NCBI GenBank assembly: GCA_002450985.1
Contig: DKBA01000109.1
Location: 4,290 to 11,873 of the forward strand
Source: Acidimicrobiia bacterium UBA6912
Lineage (GTDB): Bacteria; Actinomycetota; Acidimicrobiia; Spongiisociales; UBA5794
Length of the DNA: 7,584 bases
Direction of reading: 5' to 3'
A program made the position numbers and the translations under genes. The notes under the pieces are model-generated. The model made no database searches. It worked only from the letters and a program-made list of their open reading frames with translations, and was not told where the DNA came from. Position 1 is the first letter of the stretch. Each line of letters starts with the position of its first letter. Of the stretch, positions 1 to 6,100 are shown in pieces.

Positions 1-641
1 AGGAAGCCCTCACCTTCTACGTGGACCTCATCAACGACGCCGGTGAGGACGACGCTGCGAACTCGAGCTACAACGAATGCTCGACGCAGTACCTCGATGG
101 CAAGGTGGCGATCTGGTACGACGCCACCGTCGCCGCTGCCTCGTTCGAGGCCGACGACAGCCCGGTGAAGGGTCTGAACGGCTATGCGCTCGCCCCGACC
201 AAGGTGACGGATGCGTCCGGCTGGCTGTGGGCGTGGGCGCTCGCCATCCCGCAGAACGCACCGGACCCGGATTCGGCGTGGGAGTACGTGAGCTGGGCGA
301 CAGGCCCCGACTACCTCGTGACGGCCGGCGAGAACCTGGCCGGCGGCTGGGCCTCGGTTCCCCCCGGCACCCGCCAGTCGCTCTACGACAACCCGAGCTA
401 CCAGGAAGCCGCCGCGGCCTTTGCGCAGAAGACGCTCGATGCGATGCTCGCAGCACCGATCGACAACCCCGGGACCACCCCGCGGCCCGGGCTGCCCGGG
501 GTCCAGTTCGTCGGCGTGCCGGAGTTCCAGGACGTCGGCACCCGTTGCACCGAGCAGTTCTCCTCGGCGATCGCGGGCAACCTGAGCATCGACGATGCAT
601 TGTCGGCCTGCCAGACCATCGCGTCGGAGGTGAGCCAGTAG
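1..641 (+). CDS. Polyol/sugar ABC transporter substrate-binding protein, C-terminal part (5' truncated by window)
   Basis: The frame is open from base 3 and ends at TAG 639-641, so about 212 C-terminal residues are visible; signal peptide and N-terminal lobe lie outside. The protein would bind its ligand outside the membrane and deliver it to the two permeases just downstream. Diagnostic stretches are YLDGKVAIWYDATVAAASF (about bases 90-146), GWLWAWALAIP (220-252), GWASVPPGTRQSLYDNPSY (346-402) and VQFVGVPEFQDVGT (501-542). This pattern is typical of family-1 solute-binding proteins in the SmoE-like sorbitol/mannitol branch, known from memory of the family. Three cysteines are visible (codons at 78, 546, 609); the last two sit in the final helices and could form a disulfide after export. 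The next gene starts 46 bases downstream, consistent with one operon. The family is confident; the polyol substrate is inferred. Confidence 0.9.
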   Translation, partial: EALTFYVDLINDAGEDDAANSSYNECSTQYLDGKVAIWYDATVAAASFEADDSPVKGLNGYALAPTKVTDASGWLWAWALAIPQNAPDPDSAWEYVSWATGPDYLVTAGENLAGGWASVPPGTRQSLYDNPSYQEAAAAFAQKTLDAMLAAPIDNPGTTPRPGLPGVQFVGVPEFQDVGTRCTEQFSSAIAGNLSIDDALSACQTIASEVSQ

Positions 642-675
642 CCGCAACGGGCTGCACATGACGTGACACGCGGAT

Positions 676-681
676 AGGAGG
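676..681 (+). promoter_or_regulatory. Ribosome binding site of the first permease
   Basis: AGGAGG, a full anti-16S match, ends six bases before the GTG at 688. It decides that start over internal ATGs. No convincing promoter is seen in the 46-base gap 642-687, so the gene is probably co-transcribed with the binding-protein gene. Confidence 0.8.
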
Positions 682-687
682 AGAGCC

Positions 688-1620
688 GTGGAGCAGGCAG
701 TCAAGACGGAGTCGACCAGCATCGCAGGGGGTCATCGAGCCCGAATGCGAAGAGAACGGTGGACGCGCCGCTTGCCGCTGCTCCCGGCTCTCCTGTTCAC
801 GATCGCCGTCACCCAGATCCCATTCCTGATGAACCTGTGGTACAGCCTGACGGAATGGAAGATCACGCCACCGACACCCCGGACGTTCACAGGCCTCGAG
901 AACTATGCGACGCTCTTCACCAACACGTTCTTCCGGTCGGCGGTGTGGATCACGACGGCGATGACGGTGGGGGCGGTGGTGATCTCGGTGGCCCTCGGGC
1001 TCGGGATCGCGCTGCTGCTCGACCGTGAGTTCTTCGGCAGGGGCATCGTGCGGACGCTGCTCATCACGCCGTTCCTCATCATGCCCGTGGTGGCGGGGCT
1101 GATCTGGAAGAACCAGATCTTCCACTCGCTCTATGGCGTGCTCAACTGGGTGATCACGTCCCTCGGCTTCGAGCCCATCGAGTTCGTCGGCCGACTCCCG
1201 TTGTGGTCGATCATCATCGTGCTCGTCTGGCAATGGACGCCGTTCATGATGCTGATCATCCTCGCGGGCCTCCAGAGCCAGCCGACCGACATCCTCGAGG
1301 CCGCCCGGGTCGACGGCGCGTCGTCGTGGGGTCTGTTCCGGTACATCACGCTCCCCGGGCTGAGGCCCTACCTCGAGCTCGGGGCGCTGCTCGGATCGAT
1401 CTACCTCATCCAGGTCTTCGACCACATCGACGTGATCACGGGGGGTGGTCCGGGGTCGACCAACGTTCCGTACTTCGTGTACCAGCGTTCGATCGGCGGT
1501 GGCTGGGACTTCGGCCAGGCGGCCGCCTACAGCACCGTCGTCGTCGCCGCCTCGATCGTCATCGCCACCATCGGCCTCCGGCTCCTCGGCGGCCTGCTGC
1601 CCAAGGAGGAGACGGCATGA
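688..1620 (+). CDS. Carbohydrate (polyol-type) ABC transporter permease, MalF/SmoF-like
   Basis: This 310-residue integral membrane subunit would form half of the translocation channel of a family-1 carbohydrate importer. Six hydrophobic segments are visible at about residues 30-52, 86-112, 120-142, 171-195, 230-245 and 279-302. The cytoplasmic EAA loop, which docks on the ATPase, is at about residues 204-227 (begins EAARVDGASSWG, ends LPGLRP) with its conserved glycine. The segment VFDHIDVITGGGPG near residues 243-256 is typical of this permease family. The short positively charged N-terminus (RARMRRERWTRR) fits the inside-positive rule. The GTG start is supported by AGGAGG six bases upstream. 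The stop overlaps the next start (ATGA), so the two permeases are translationally coupled. Family is near certain; the substrate is inferred from the adjacent binding protein. Confidence 0.95.
   Translation: MEQAVKTESTSIAGGHRARMRRERWTRRLPLLPALLFTIAVTQIPFLMNLWYSLTEWKITPPTPRTFTGLENYATLFTNTFFRSAVWITTAMTVGAVVISVALGLGIALLLDREFFGRGIVRTLLITPFLIMPVVAGLIWKNQIFHSLYGVLNWVITSLGFEPIEFVGRLPLWSIIIVLVWQWTPFMMLIILAGLQSQPTDILEAARVDGASSWGLFRYITLPGLRPYLELGALLGSIYLIQVFDHIDVITGGGPGSTNVPYFVYQRSIGGGWDFGQAAAYSTVVVAASIVIATIGLRLLGGLLPKEETA
1603..1610 (+). promoter_or_regulatory. Ribosome binding site of the second permease
   Basis: AAGGAGGA lies inside the 3' end of the first permease gene and ends six bases before the ATG at 1617. 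It fixes that ATG as the start even though the reading frame stays open much further upstream. Confidence 0.85.
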
Positions 1621-2471
1621 CCACTCGCAGGGTCCGCAAGGTCGGCGAGCGCCGGTCGACATCCTTCATCCTCGGCGCCGCGGCGTGGCTCGTCGGGCTG
1701 CTGTTCTTCTTCCCGGTCTTCTGGATGTTGCTCAGCGGGTTCAAGACCGAGCTCGATGCCAACTCGTCGCCACGGCTGTTCTTCACGCCGACCCTCGAGC
1801 AATACCGGGAGGTGACCGCCCAGACGCAAGGCCTCCTCGGCTTCGGCGAGGCGATCATGAACTCGATCGTCATCGTGGGCGTGTCCACCCTCATCGTCAT
1901 GCTCCTCGCGGTGCCCGCCGCCTATGCGCTCTCGATTCGCCCGATCAAGAAGGCTCGCGACGTGCTCTTCTTCTTCATCTCCACGAAGTTCCTCCCGATC
2001 GTCGCCGGCATCCTGCCGTTGTGGATCATCGCCAGGAACCTGGGCATCCTGAACACACGGCTCGTGCTGATCATCCTCTACATGGGCATCAACCTGCCGC
2101 TCGCGGTGTGGATGCTGCGCTCCTTCTTCAAGGAGGTTCCGCCGGCGCTCATCGAGGCGGCACAGCTCGACGGCGCCAACCTGCGCCAGCAGATCACCCG
2201 TGTGATGCTCCCCATCGTCGCCCCCGGTCTGGCGGCGACCGCGCTCCTCGTGGTCATCTTCGCCTGGAACGAGTTCTTCCTCGCCGTGCAGCTCAACCCG
2301 GTGGATGGGTCGACGATCCCGATCTGGATCACGACGTTCGTCAGCACCCGCGGCAACTTCCTCGCCAAGCTCTCGGCGGCCTCGACGCTTGCGGTCCTTC
2401 CCGTAGTCATCGCCGGTTGGATCGCACAGAAGCGCATGATTCGCGGCCTGGCGATGGGCGCCGTCAAGTGA
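1617..2471 (+). CDS. Carbohydrate (polyol-type) ABC transporter permease, MalG/SmoG-like
   Basis: This 284-residue permease is the second channel subunit of the importer. Its first membrane segment is at about residues 17-40, and others are near 80-106, 115-138, 148-166, 204-226 and 249-272. The EAA loop is at residues 180-203 (EAAQLDGANLRQQ, then VMLPIVAP). The pattern FFFISTKFLPIVAGILPLW (about 118-136) and MNSIVIVGVSTL are usual in MalG-type subunits of the polyol group. The ATG overlaps the TGA of the first permease by four bases and has AAGGAGGA in front. The frame extends upstream to 1203, but that part runs antiparallel to no homology and lies inside the first permease, so it is not coding. 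No ATP-binding subunit follows: the next gene is a dehydrogenase. The ATPase must lie upstream of the window or be shared from elsewhere. Confidence 0.95.
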   Translation: MTTRRVRKVGERRSTSFILGAAAWLVGLLFFFPVFWMLLSGFKTELDANSSPRLFFTPTLEQYREVTAQTQGLLGFGEAIMNSIVIVGVSTLIVMLLAVPAAYALSIRPIKKARDVLFFFISTKFLPIVAGILPLWIIARNLGILNTRLVLIILYMGINLPLAVWMLRSFFKEVPPALIEAAQLDGANLRQQITRVMLPIVAPGLAATALLVVIFAWNEFFLAVQLNPVDGSTIPIWITTFVSTRGNFLAKLSAASTLAVLPVVIAGWIAQKRMIRGLAMGAVK

Positions 2472-2508
2472 CGACGCTGACGGGTCCCCTCGTGCTCCTC
2501 CCGTCGGT

Positions 2509-2575
2509 CTGCGGTGTGCTCGCGGCGTCTGGCCTCCCCCCCGAGAGCACACCGCGGCCGGTGCCGCACACCGGC
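2509..2575 (+). repeat. Tandem inverted repeats (two hairpins) between permease and dehydrogenase
   Basis: Hairpin 1 pairs GCGGTGTGCTC (2511-2521) perfectly with GAGCACACCGC (2545-2555) across a 23-base loop, with a further G-T and C-G pair possible outside. Hairpin 2 pairs GCCGGTG (2557-2563) with CACCGGC (2569-2575) across a five-base loop. Neither is followed by a T run, so a classic terminator is not shown; in high-GC actinobacteria T-less hairpins can still attenuate transcription or protect mRNA ends. The 8-base word GCACACCG is repeated at 2547-2554 and 2566-2573, giving an alternative partner for 2512-2519. The structure is seen in the sequence; its role is inferred. Confidence 0.6.
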
Positions 2576-2591
2576 GCACGTGACGCCGAGC

Positions 2592-2596
2592 GGAGG
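2592..2596 (+). promoter_or_regulatory. Ribosome binding site of the dehydrogenase
   Basis: GGAGG lies five bases before GTG 2602 and eight before ATG 2605, so either of these adjacent codons may start the protein. I prefer ATG for spacing. Bases 2595-2602 can also pair with 2558-2565, which would cover the end of this site. Confidence 0.65.
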
Positions 2597-2604
2597 CACC
2601 GGTG

Positions 2605-3438
2605 ATGCCGGTCTCTCGGGACGCCTCGCCGGGGAGATCGCTCGAGGGGCGGACCGCCCTCGTCACTGGCGCGGCCGGCGACATCGGGGGCACAGCCGCC
2701 CGTCGGCTCATCGAAGCCGGCGCGACGGTGGTCGTTGCCGACCACCCGGCGGCCGCAGCGCGTCTCGACGCGACCGTCGCATCGTGTCGCGAGGCAGCCG
2801 GCGACGACCGCGTCCGTGCGGTCACGTTCGACGTCACGGACGGCGAGGCGACGCGCACGGCCATCGCATCGGTCGCCTCGGACCTGGCGCCACCGGACCT
2901 CGTCTTCAACAACGCGGGCGTCCAGGGGGCCTTCGTCCCGACCCACCGCTACCCCCTCGACGACGCCGCGCGAGTGATCAACGTCAACGTCGTCGGCGCC
3001 ATCACGGTCATGACGAGCGCCGCCGCCGCCATGGTGGCCGCCGGCGTGCGTGGGTCGATCGTCAACATGTCGTCGATGGCCGGCGTCAGCGGCGCTCCCA
3101 ACATGATGGCGTATAGCACTTCGAAGGCGGCGATCATCGGGATGACGAAGAGCGCAGCGAAGGATCTCGCCCCGCACGGAATCCGAGTCAATGCGGTGTC
3201 GCCCGCGTTCATCGGTCCCGGGGCGATGTGGGAGCGTCAGGTGGAGCTCCAGGCCGCGGCGGGTACCCAGTATTTCCCTTCCGACCCTGAGCTCGTTGCC
3301 GAGATGATGATCGGCATGGTGCCGATGCGCCGCTACGGCTCGATGGACGAGGTCGTCGATGTCGTGCTGTGGCTCTCGTCCGACCGGGCGTCCTACGTCA
3401 CGGGCGTCAACATCGAGGTGTCAGGCGGCTCGGCCTGA
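2605..3438 (+). CDS. Short-chain dehydrogenase/reductase (classical SDR, probably NAD-dependent polyol dehydrogenase)
   Basis: The protein is 277 residues (278 if GTG 2602 is used). Counting from the GTG, the dinucleotide-binding motif TGAAGDIG is at 22-29. An acidic residue, D47 in VVVADH, follows the second strand and favours NAD over NADP. NNAG is at 103-106. The catalytic set is N129 (NVNVVG), S158 (NMSS), Y171 and K175 (YSTSK); the serine-tyrosine spacing of 13 is that expected of the family. The C-terminus (YVTGVNIEVSGGSA) is the usual SDR end, so the gene is complete. The standard reaction is reversible oxidation of a secondary alcohol. Directly after a polyol-type transporter, oxidation of the imported sugar alcohol to a ketose is the natural inference, but substrate cannot be read from the sequence. 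A 130-base gap with hairpins separates it from the permeases, so expression may be tuned separately. Confidence 0.93.
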   Translation: MPVSRDASPGRSLEGRTALVTGAAGDIGGTAARRLIEAGATVVVADHPAAAARLDATVASCREAAGDDRVRAVTFDVTDGEATRTAIASVASDLAPPDLVFNNAGVQGAFVPTHRYPLDDAARVINVNVVGAITVMTSAAAAMVAAGVRGSIVNMSSMAGVSGAPNMMAYSTSKAAIIGMTKSAAKDLAPHGIRVNAVSPAFIGPGAMWERQVELQAAAGTQYFPSDPELVAEMMIGMVPMRRYGSMDEVVDVVLWLSSDRASYVTGVNIEVSGGSA

Positions 3439-3502
3439 CGTACCCGGCTCGGATGCGGTACCCGACGGTGAGGTCTCAGTGCACGGCGGCGGCCGCTGCG
3501 CG

Positions 3503-4402
3503 ATGATTGTGCCGATGGTCACGCGGCATCGCGACTCGCTGCTTGCTCGGGGCAATACTTCGGACGTCTTCGGCTGGAGCCGGCATGCGGTCGTCAAGGT
3601 CCTCCGTTCCGGCATCCCGGACGCATGGGCGGCCCGTGAGGCGCACACCACGGAACTCGTGCATGCGGCGGGGCTGCCGGCGCCTGCGGTCCTGGACCTG
3701 ACCACCGTCGGCGGCCGTCCCGCCATCGTGTTCGAGAGAGTCGTCGGCACCTCGATGTGGGACCAGATGCTGGCAGATCCTCGCGACATCCCGCGCCTCG
3801 CCAGACTCCTCGCCGAACTGCAGGCCGAGGTGAACGCGACCGCCGCCCCTCCCGGACTCCCCGGCCTCATCGACCGGCTCCGCGACAACATCGCTCGTGC
3901 CTCCTTCCTCGCTCCAGAGGAGCGGCTCGTGGCACGTACGGCGCTGGAGCGGCATCCGCACGAGGCGTACCTGTGCCACTTCGATGTGCACCCCAACAAC
4001 GTGCTGATGGGGGAGCGAGGGCCGACGATCATCGACTGGTTCGACGCCGCGGCGGGCTCCCCTGCTGCAGACGTCGTTCGGTCCTCGGTGCTCATGCGGG
4101 AAGACGCGGCTGACGGCCACCTGCCGTGCGCCGACGCGGCCATCATCGAGCGCGTCCACAGCCGGTACCTGGAAGCCGTCGTTCGCGTTCGGAACGTCGG
4201 CGCCGAAGAGCTCGTGAGCTGGGAGCCCACGGTGCTCGCCGCACGCCTGGCCGAGCCCATCCCCGACACGATCCTTCGTGCCACCCACAGGACGTGGCGT
4301 GGCCTCGTTGCCTCGCAGCCCAGCCGGCTCGCCGCAGGCCTGCGGTCGCCGAGTGCTGCGCCGCAGCCGGCGGACCGCCGGAAGTCCTCGCTCGCGACTT
4401 GA
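3503..4402 (+). CDS. APH/choline kinase-fold phosphotransferase (aminoglycoside phosphotransferase family protein)
   Basis: This 299-residue soluble protein carries the phosphotransferase signature. From ATG 3503, a nucleotide loop-like ARGNTSDVFGW is at 15-25, the presumed ATP-binding lysine is K32 (VVKVLR), and E46 may be its helix partner. The catalytic loop CHFDVHPNN is at 158-166 (H159, D161, N166), and the metal-binding aspartate is D178 in IIDWFD. The family transfers phosphate from ATP to small hydroxylated molecules such as antibiotics, choline or sugars; nothing here identifies the substrate, and resistance should not be assumed. The gene starts 64 bases after the dehydrogenase. No clear Shine-Dalgarno precedes ATG 3503; GTG 3509 and ATG 3515 are alternatives, and GTG 3479 has GGTGAGG five bases upstream. 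The last 30 residues are Pro/Ser/Arg-rich and probably disordered. Confidence 0.85.
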   Translation: MIVPMVTRHRDSLLARGNTSDVFGWSRHAVVKVLRSGIPDAWAAREAHTTELVHAAGLPAPAVLDLTTVGGRPAIVFERVVGTSMWDQMLADPRDIPRLARLLAELQAEVNATAAPPGLPGLIDRLRDNIARASFLAPEERLVARTALERHPHEAYLCHFDVHPNNVLMGERGPTIIDWFDAAAGSPAADVVRSSVLMREDAADGHLPCADAAIIERVHSRYLEAVVRVRNVGAEELVSWEPTVLAARLAEPIPDTILRATHRTWRGLVASQPSRLAAGLRSPSAAPQPADRRKSSLAT

Positions 4403-4448
4403 GCGGCGCAGGTCGTCGATGGCCTCGTCGCGACGACGCTGCAGTGCC

Positions 4449-4466
4449 GGCGGCCGTGGGGCCGCC
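4449..4466 (+). terminator. GC-rich hairpin after the kinase gene, possible terminator
   Basis: GGCGGCC (4449-4455) pairs perfectly with GGCCGCC (4460-4466) around a four-base loop GTGG, 47 bases after the kinase stop and before the PspA promoter-like box. There is no T run behind it, so termination is inferred from position and stem strength only. It could equally insulate the downstream gene. Confidence 0.45.
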
Positions 4467-4514
4467 ACACGACTGGTGCGAATCGGCGAAGCCCGCCCCG
4501 TCCTGCCTGTGCTC

Positions 4515-4520
4515 TAGACT
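4515..4520 (+). promoter_or_regulatory. Probable -10 box of the PspA-family gene
   Basis: TAGACT within GCTCTAGACTCG fits the actinobacterial TANNNT -10 pattern. It lies 34 bases before the ATG, which leaves a leader of roughly 28 bases that includes the ribosome site at 4543-4549. No -35 element is recognisable 16-18 bases upstream, which is common in these genomes. A very similar CTCTAG-containing box precedes the regulator gene at 6087. Confidence 0.55.
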
Positions 4521-4542
4521 CGCGGCGATTCATCCGGTCGGT

Positions 4543-4549
4543 GGAAGGA
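4543..4549 (+). promoter_or_regulatory. Ribosome binding site of the PspA-family gene
   Basis: GGAAGGA ends five bases before ATG 4555. With the start of family-like sequence at that methionine, it decides the start against the much longer open frame that runs back to 4126. Confidence 0.65.
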
Positions 4550-4554
4550 CTTCC

Positions 4555-5277
4555 ATGGGATTCTTGAAGCGCCTCTGGGGCTACATCACGACGCTGTTCC
4601 GGCGCACTGCCGAAGGGGCCATGAACCCCGAGGTCGAGATCGAGCAGGCCATCAACGAGGCTCGCAAGCGCGATCAGGAGCTGCGCAACCAGGCCGCCAA
4701 GGTCGTCGCCCATCGCCATCAGCTCGAGGCGAAGATGGAGTCGGCGGCCGACGACGTCGGCGAGGCCCGTGAGATGGCCAAGCAGGCGCTGCTCAAAGCA
4801 GAGGCTGCGAAGTCTGCTGGTGACGCCGCCGAGGTGGACAAGTGGACCCGCACCGCCCAGGCGCTCGCCATGAAGCTCCAGGCGGCGGAGAACAACCTCA
4901 GCACGCTGAAGACGCAGTATGAGACGGCGGCGACCCAGGCCGACAAGGCCAAGGAGGCCGTCACCCAGAATGCGATGCGGGTGCAGGAGCTCGCCGCCAA
5001 GCGGATGGAGCTGCTCGGCTCGCTCGAAGCGGCCAAGATGCAGGAGTCGGTGAACAAGGCCGTCGAATCGCTGTCGACCACCTTGGACTACGAGGCCCCG
5101 TCGCTCGACAAGGTCGAGGAGAAGATCGAGGCCCGCAAAGCCGAGGCGATGGCCAAGGCCGAGCTGCGGGAAGCGACCCCGGCGGGCGCCGAGGCCGAGC
5201 TCAAGGAAGCCATCAACATGGTGCAGGCCGATGCCAAGCTCGAAGAGCTGAAGAGCGAGCTCGGGCTCACGTCCTGA
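4555..5277 (+). CDS. PspA/IM30 (Vipp1) family membrane-stress protein
   Basis: The 240-residue product begins with a short amphipathic helix (MGFLKRLWGYITTLFRR, residues 1-17). This is the membrane-binding element of PspA/IM30 proteins. MNPEVEIEQAI (23-33) follows, then a long Ala/Glu/Lys/Gln-rich coiled coil over about 28-175, a short break around DYEAPSLDKVEEKIEAR (178-194) and a final helix ending LKSELGL. There are no cysteines, no signal peptide and no transmembrane segment. Proteins of this family assemble on the inner face of the membrane as rings or rods and counter membrane damage; in some bacteria they also inhibit a stress activator. No other phage-shock gene (PspB/C-like or PspF-like) is nearby, so this looks like a stand-alone copy. 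Its own -10-like box and ribosome site suggest independent expression. Family call is strong; the physiological trigger is unknown. Confidence 0.88.
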   Translation: MGFLKRLWGYITTLFRRTAEGAMNPEVEIEQAINEARKRDQELRNQAAKVVAHRHQLEAKMESAADDVGEAREMAKQALLKAEAAKSAGDAAEVDKWTRTAQALAMKLQAAENNLSTLKTQYETAATQADKAKEAVTQNAMRVQELAAKRMELLGSLEAAKMQESVNKAVESLSTTLDYEAPSLDKVEEKIEARKAEAMAKAELREATPAGAEAELKEAINMVQADAKLEELKSELGLTS

Positions 5278-5321
5278 TCGCCCCGGTGCAACCTGTCCTC
5301 GTTGAGCGGGACCGCGCTGTG

Positions 5322-6059
5322 ATGAAGGCAGGGGCCCCCGAGCCACCGGAACGGCCTTTCCACCTCTCCGCCGAGGTCTACGACGTCATCTACCAGCACC
5401 TGCCGTACACCGAGCAGGCGGACCGGATCGCGGAGCTGGTTCGGCAGCGATCGCCCGTGGCGCGGACCTTGCTCGAGGTGGGGTGCGGCACAGGTCGGTA
5501 TCTGCAAGAGCTGCGCCGTCACTTCACGGTCGAAGGGCTCGACGTGGAGCCGGCGATGCTCGACATCGCCCGGCAGAGACTGCCCGACGTCCCTCTTCAC
5601 GAGGGCGACATGCGCACCTTCGACCTCGGCCGCCCGTTCGACGCCGTCATGTGCCTCTTCAGCTCGATCGGCTACATGACGACACGGGAGGATCTGGTGG
5701 CCGCGCTCGGCAACATGCGCCGTCACCTCGTGCTCGGTGGGGTCATGGTCATCGACCCGTGGTTCACGCCGGACGCGTGGATCGAGCGTCACATCGGCGC
5801 CAGCCTCGACGAGCGCGGTGATCTCGTCGTCGCGCGGCTGAGTCACGGCACCAGTGATGGGCGGATCTCCGTGATGGACATGCACCACCTCGTCGGTCGC
5901 AAGGGGGTTGGCGTCGATCACTACGTGGAGCGGCACGTCATGGGGTTGTTCACCGACGAGGAGTACATGGACGTCTTCGCCGAGGTCGGTCTCGCCGCCG
6001 AGCGGCTCGACGACCTCGCCTGGATGGATCGCAACAGGTACGTCGCCGTCGCCGTGTGA
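5322..6059 (+). CDS. Class I SAM-dependent methyltransferase, TylM1/DesVI-like
   Basis: The 245-residue protein has the full SAM-binding fold. Counting from ATG 5322, motif I EVGCGTGRY is at 52-60, the acidic residue for the ribose is D74 (GLDVEP), motif II is GDMRTF (95-100), and FDAVMCLFSSIGYM is at 106-119. VLGGVMVIDPWF lies at 127-138. The SSIGYM stretch, the DPWF that follows, the later LSHGTSDGRISVMDMHH and the VDHYVERHVMGLF region resemble the sugar N,N-dimethyltransferases TylM1/DesVI from antibiotic pathways, known from memory. No sugar-nucleotide or polyketide genes are near, so the acceptor is open: an amino sugar, another small amine, or something else. GTG 5286 is an alternative start in the same frame, only eight bases after the PspA stop. 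Neither start has a strong Shine-Dalgarno, so coupling to the PspA gene is likely. The stop is 41 bases before the regulator's ATG. Confidence 0.88.
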   Translation: MKAGAPEPPERPFHLSAEVYDVIYQHLPYTEQADRIAELVRQRSPVARTLLEVGCGTGRYLQELRRHFTVEGLDVEPAMLDIARQRLPDVPLHEGDMRTFDLGRPFDAVMCLFSSIGYMTTREDLVAALGNMRRHLVLGGVMVIDPWFTPDAWIERHIGASLDERGDLVVARLSHGTSDGRISVMDMHHLVGRKGVGVDHYVERHVMGLFTDEEYMDVFAEVGLAAERLDDLAWMDRNRYVAVAV

Positions 6060-6086
6060 CGGAGCCGGGGCCGAGTTTCGGGCCTC

Positions 6087-6092
6087 TAGGAT
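6087..6092 (+). promoter_or_regulatory. -10 box placed for a leaderless GntR transcript
   Basis: TAGGAT in GGCCTCTAGGATCC matches TANNNT and ends only eight bases before ATG 6101. Transcription would therefore begin at or next to the start codon. There is no Shine-Dalgarno between it and the ATG, which is consistent with a leaderless mRNA, a frequent arrangement in actinobacteria. Confidence 0.6.
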
Positions 6093-6100
6093 CCTCGCCG

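Noticed and set aside
31..1662. 543-codon minus-strand frame opposite the transporter genes
   Set aside because: Translation is Arg/Asp/Pro/His-rich without domain structure, and the + strand encodes clear ABC transporter subunits over the whole span.
1527..2912. 461-codon minus-strand frame opposite the second permease and SDR start
   Set aside because: Same compositional artefact; it runs antisense to a permease and an SDR with intact motifs.
3440..3465. GTACCCG repeated twice in the dehydrogenase-kinase gap
   Set aside because: Only seven bases, neither copy makes a TANNNT box, and no link to a known binding site.
3359..3502. Upstream extension of the kinase frame into the dehydrogenase gene
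   Set aside because: The added residues overlap the SDR C-terminus and do not resemble the kinase family; starts at 3479-3515 are more reasonable.
4425..4436. Perfect 12-base palindrome TCGTCGCGACGA between the kinase and PspA genes
   Set aside because: It could be an operator, but a TCG/CGA-rich palindrome of this size is easily produced by the local composition, and no second copy was found near another promoter.
4126..4554. Upstream extension of the PspA frame
   Set aside because: It overlaps the kinase gene, is Arg-rich, and precedes both the promoter-like box and the Shine-Dalgarno that fit ATG 4555.
3421..5346. 641-codon open frame on the minus strand across the kinase and PspA genes
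   Set aside because: It is a shadow of high third-position GC on the opposite strand. It crosses three well-supported + genes, and its translation is low-complexity Arg/Gly/Leu-rich with no recognisable domain.
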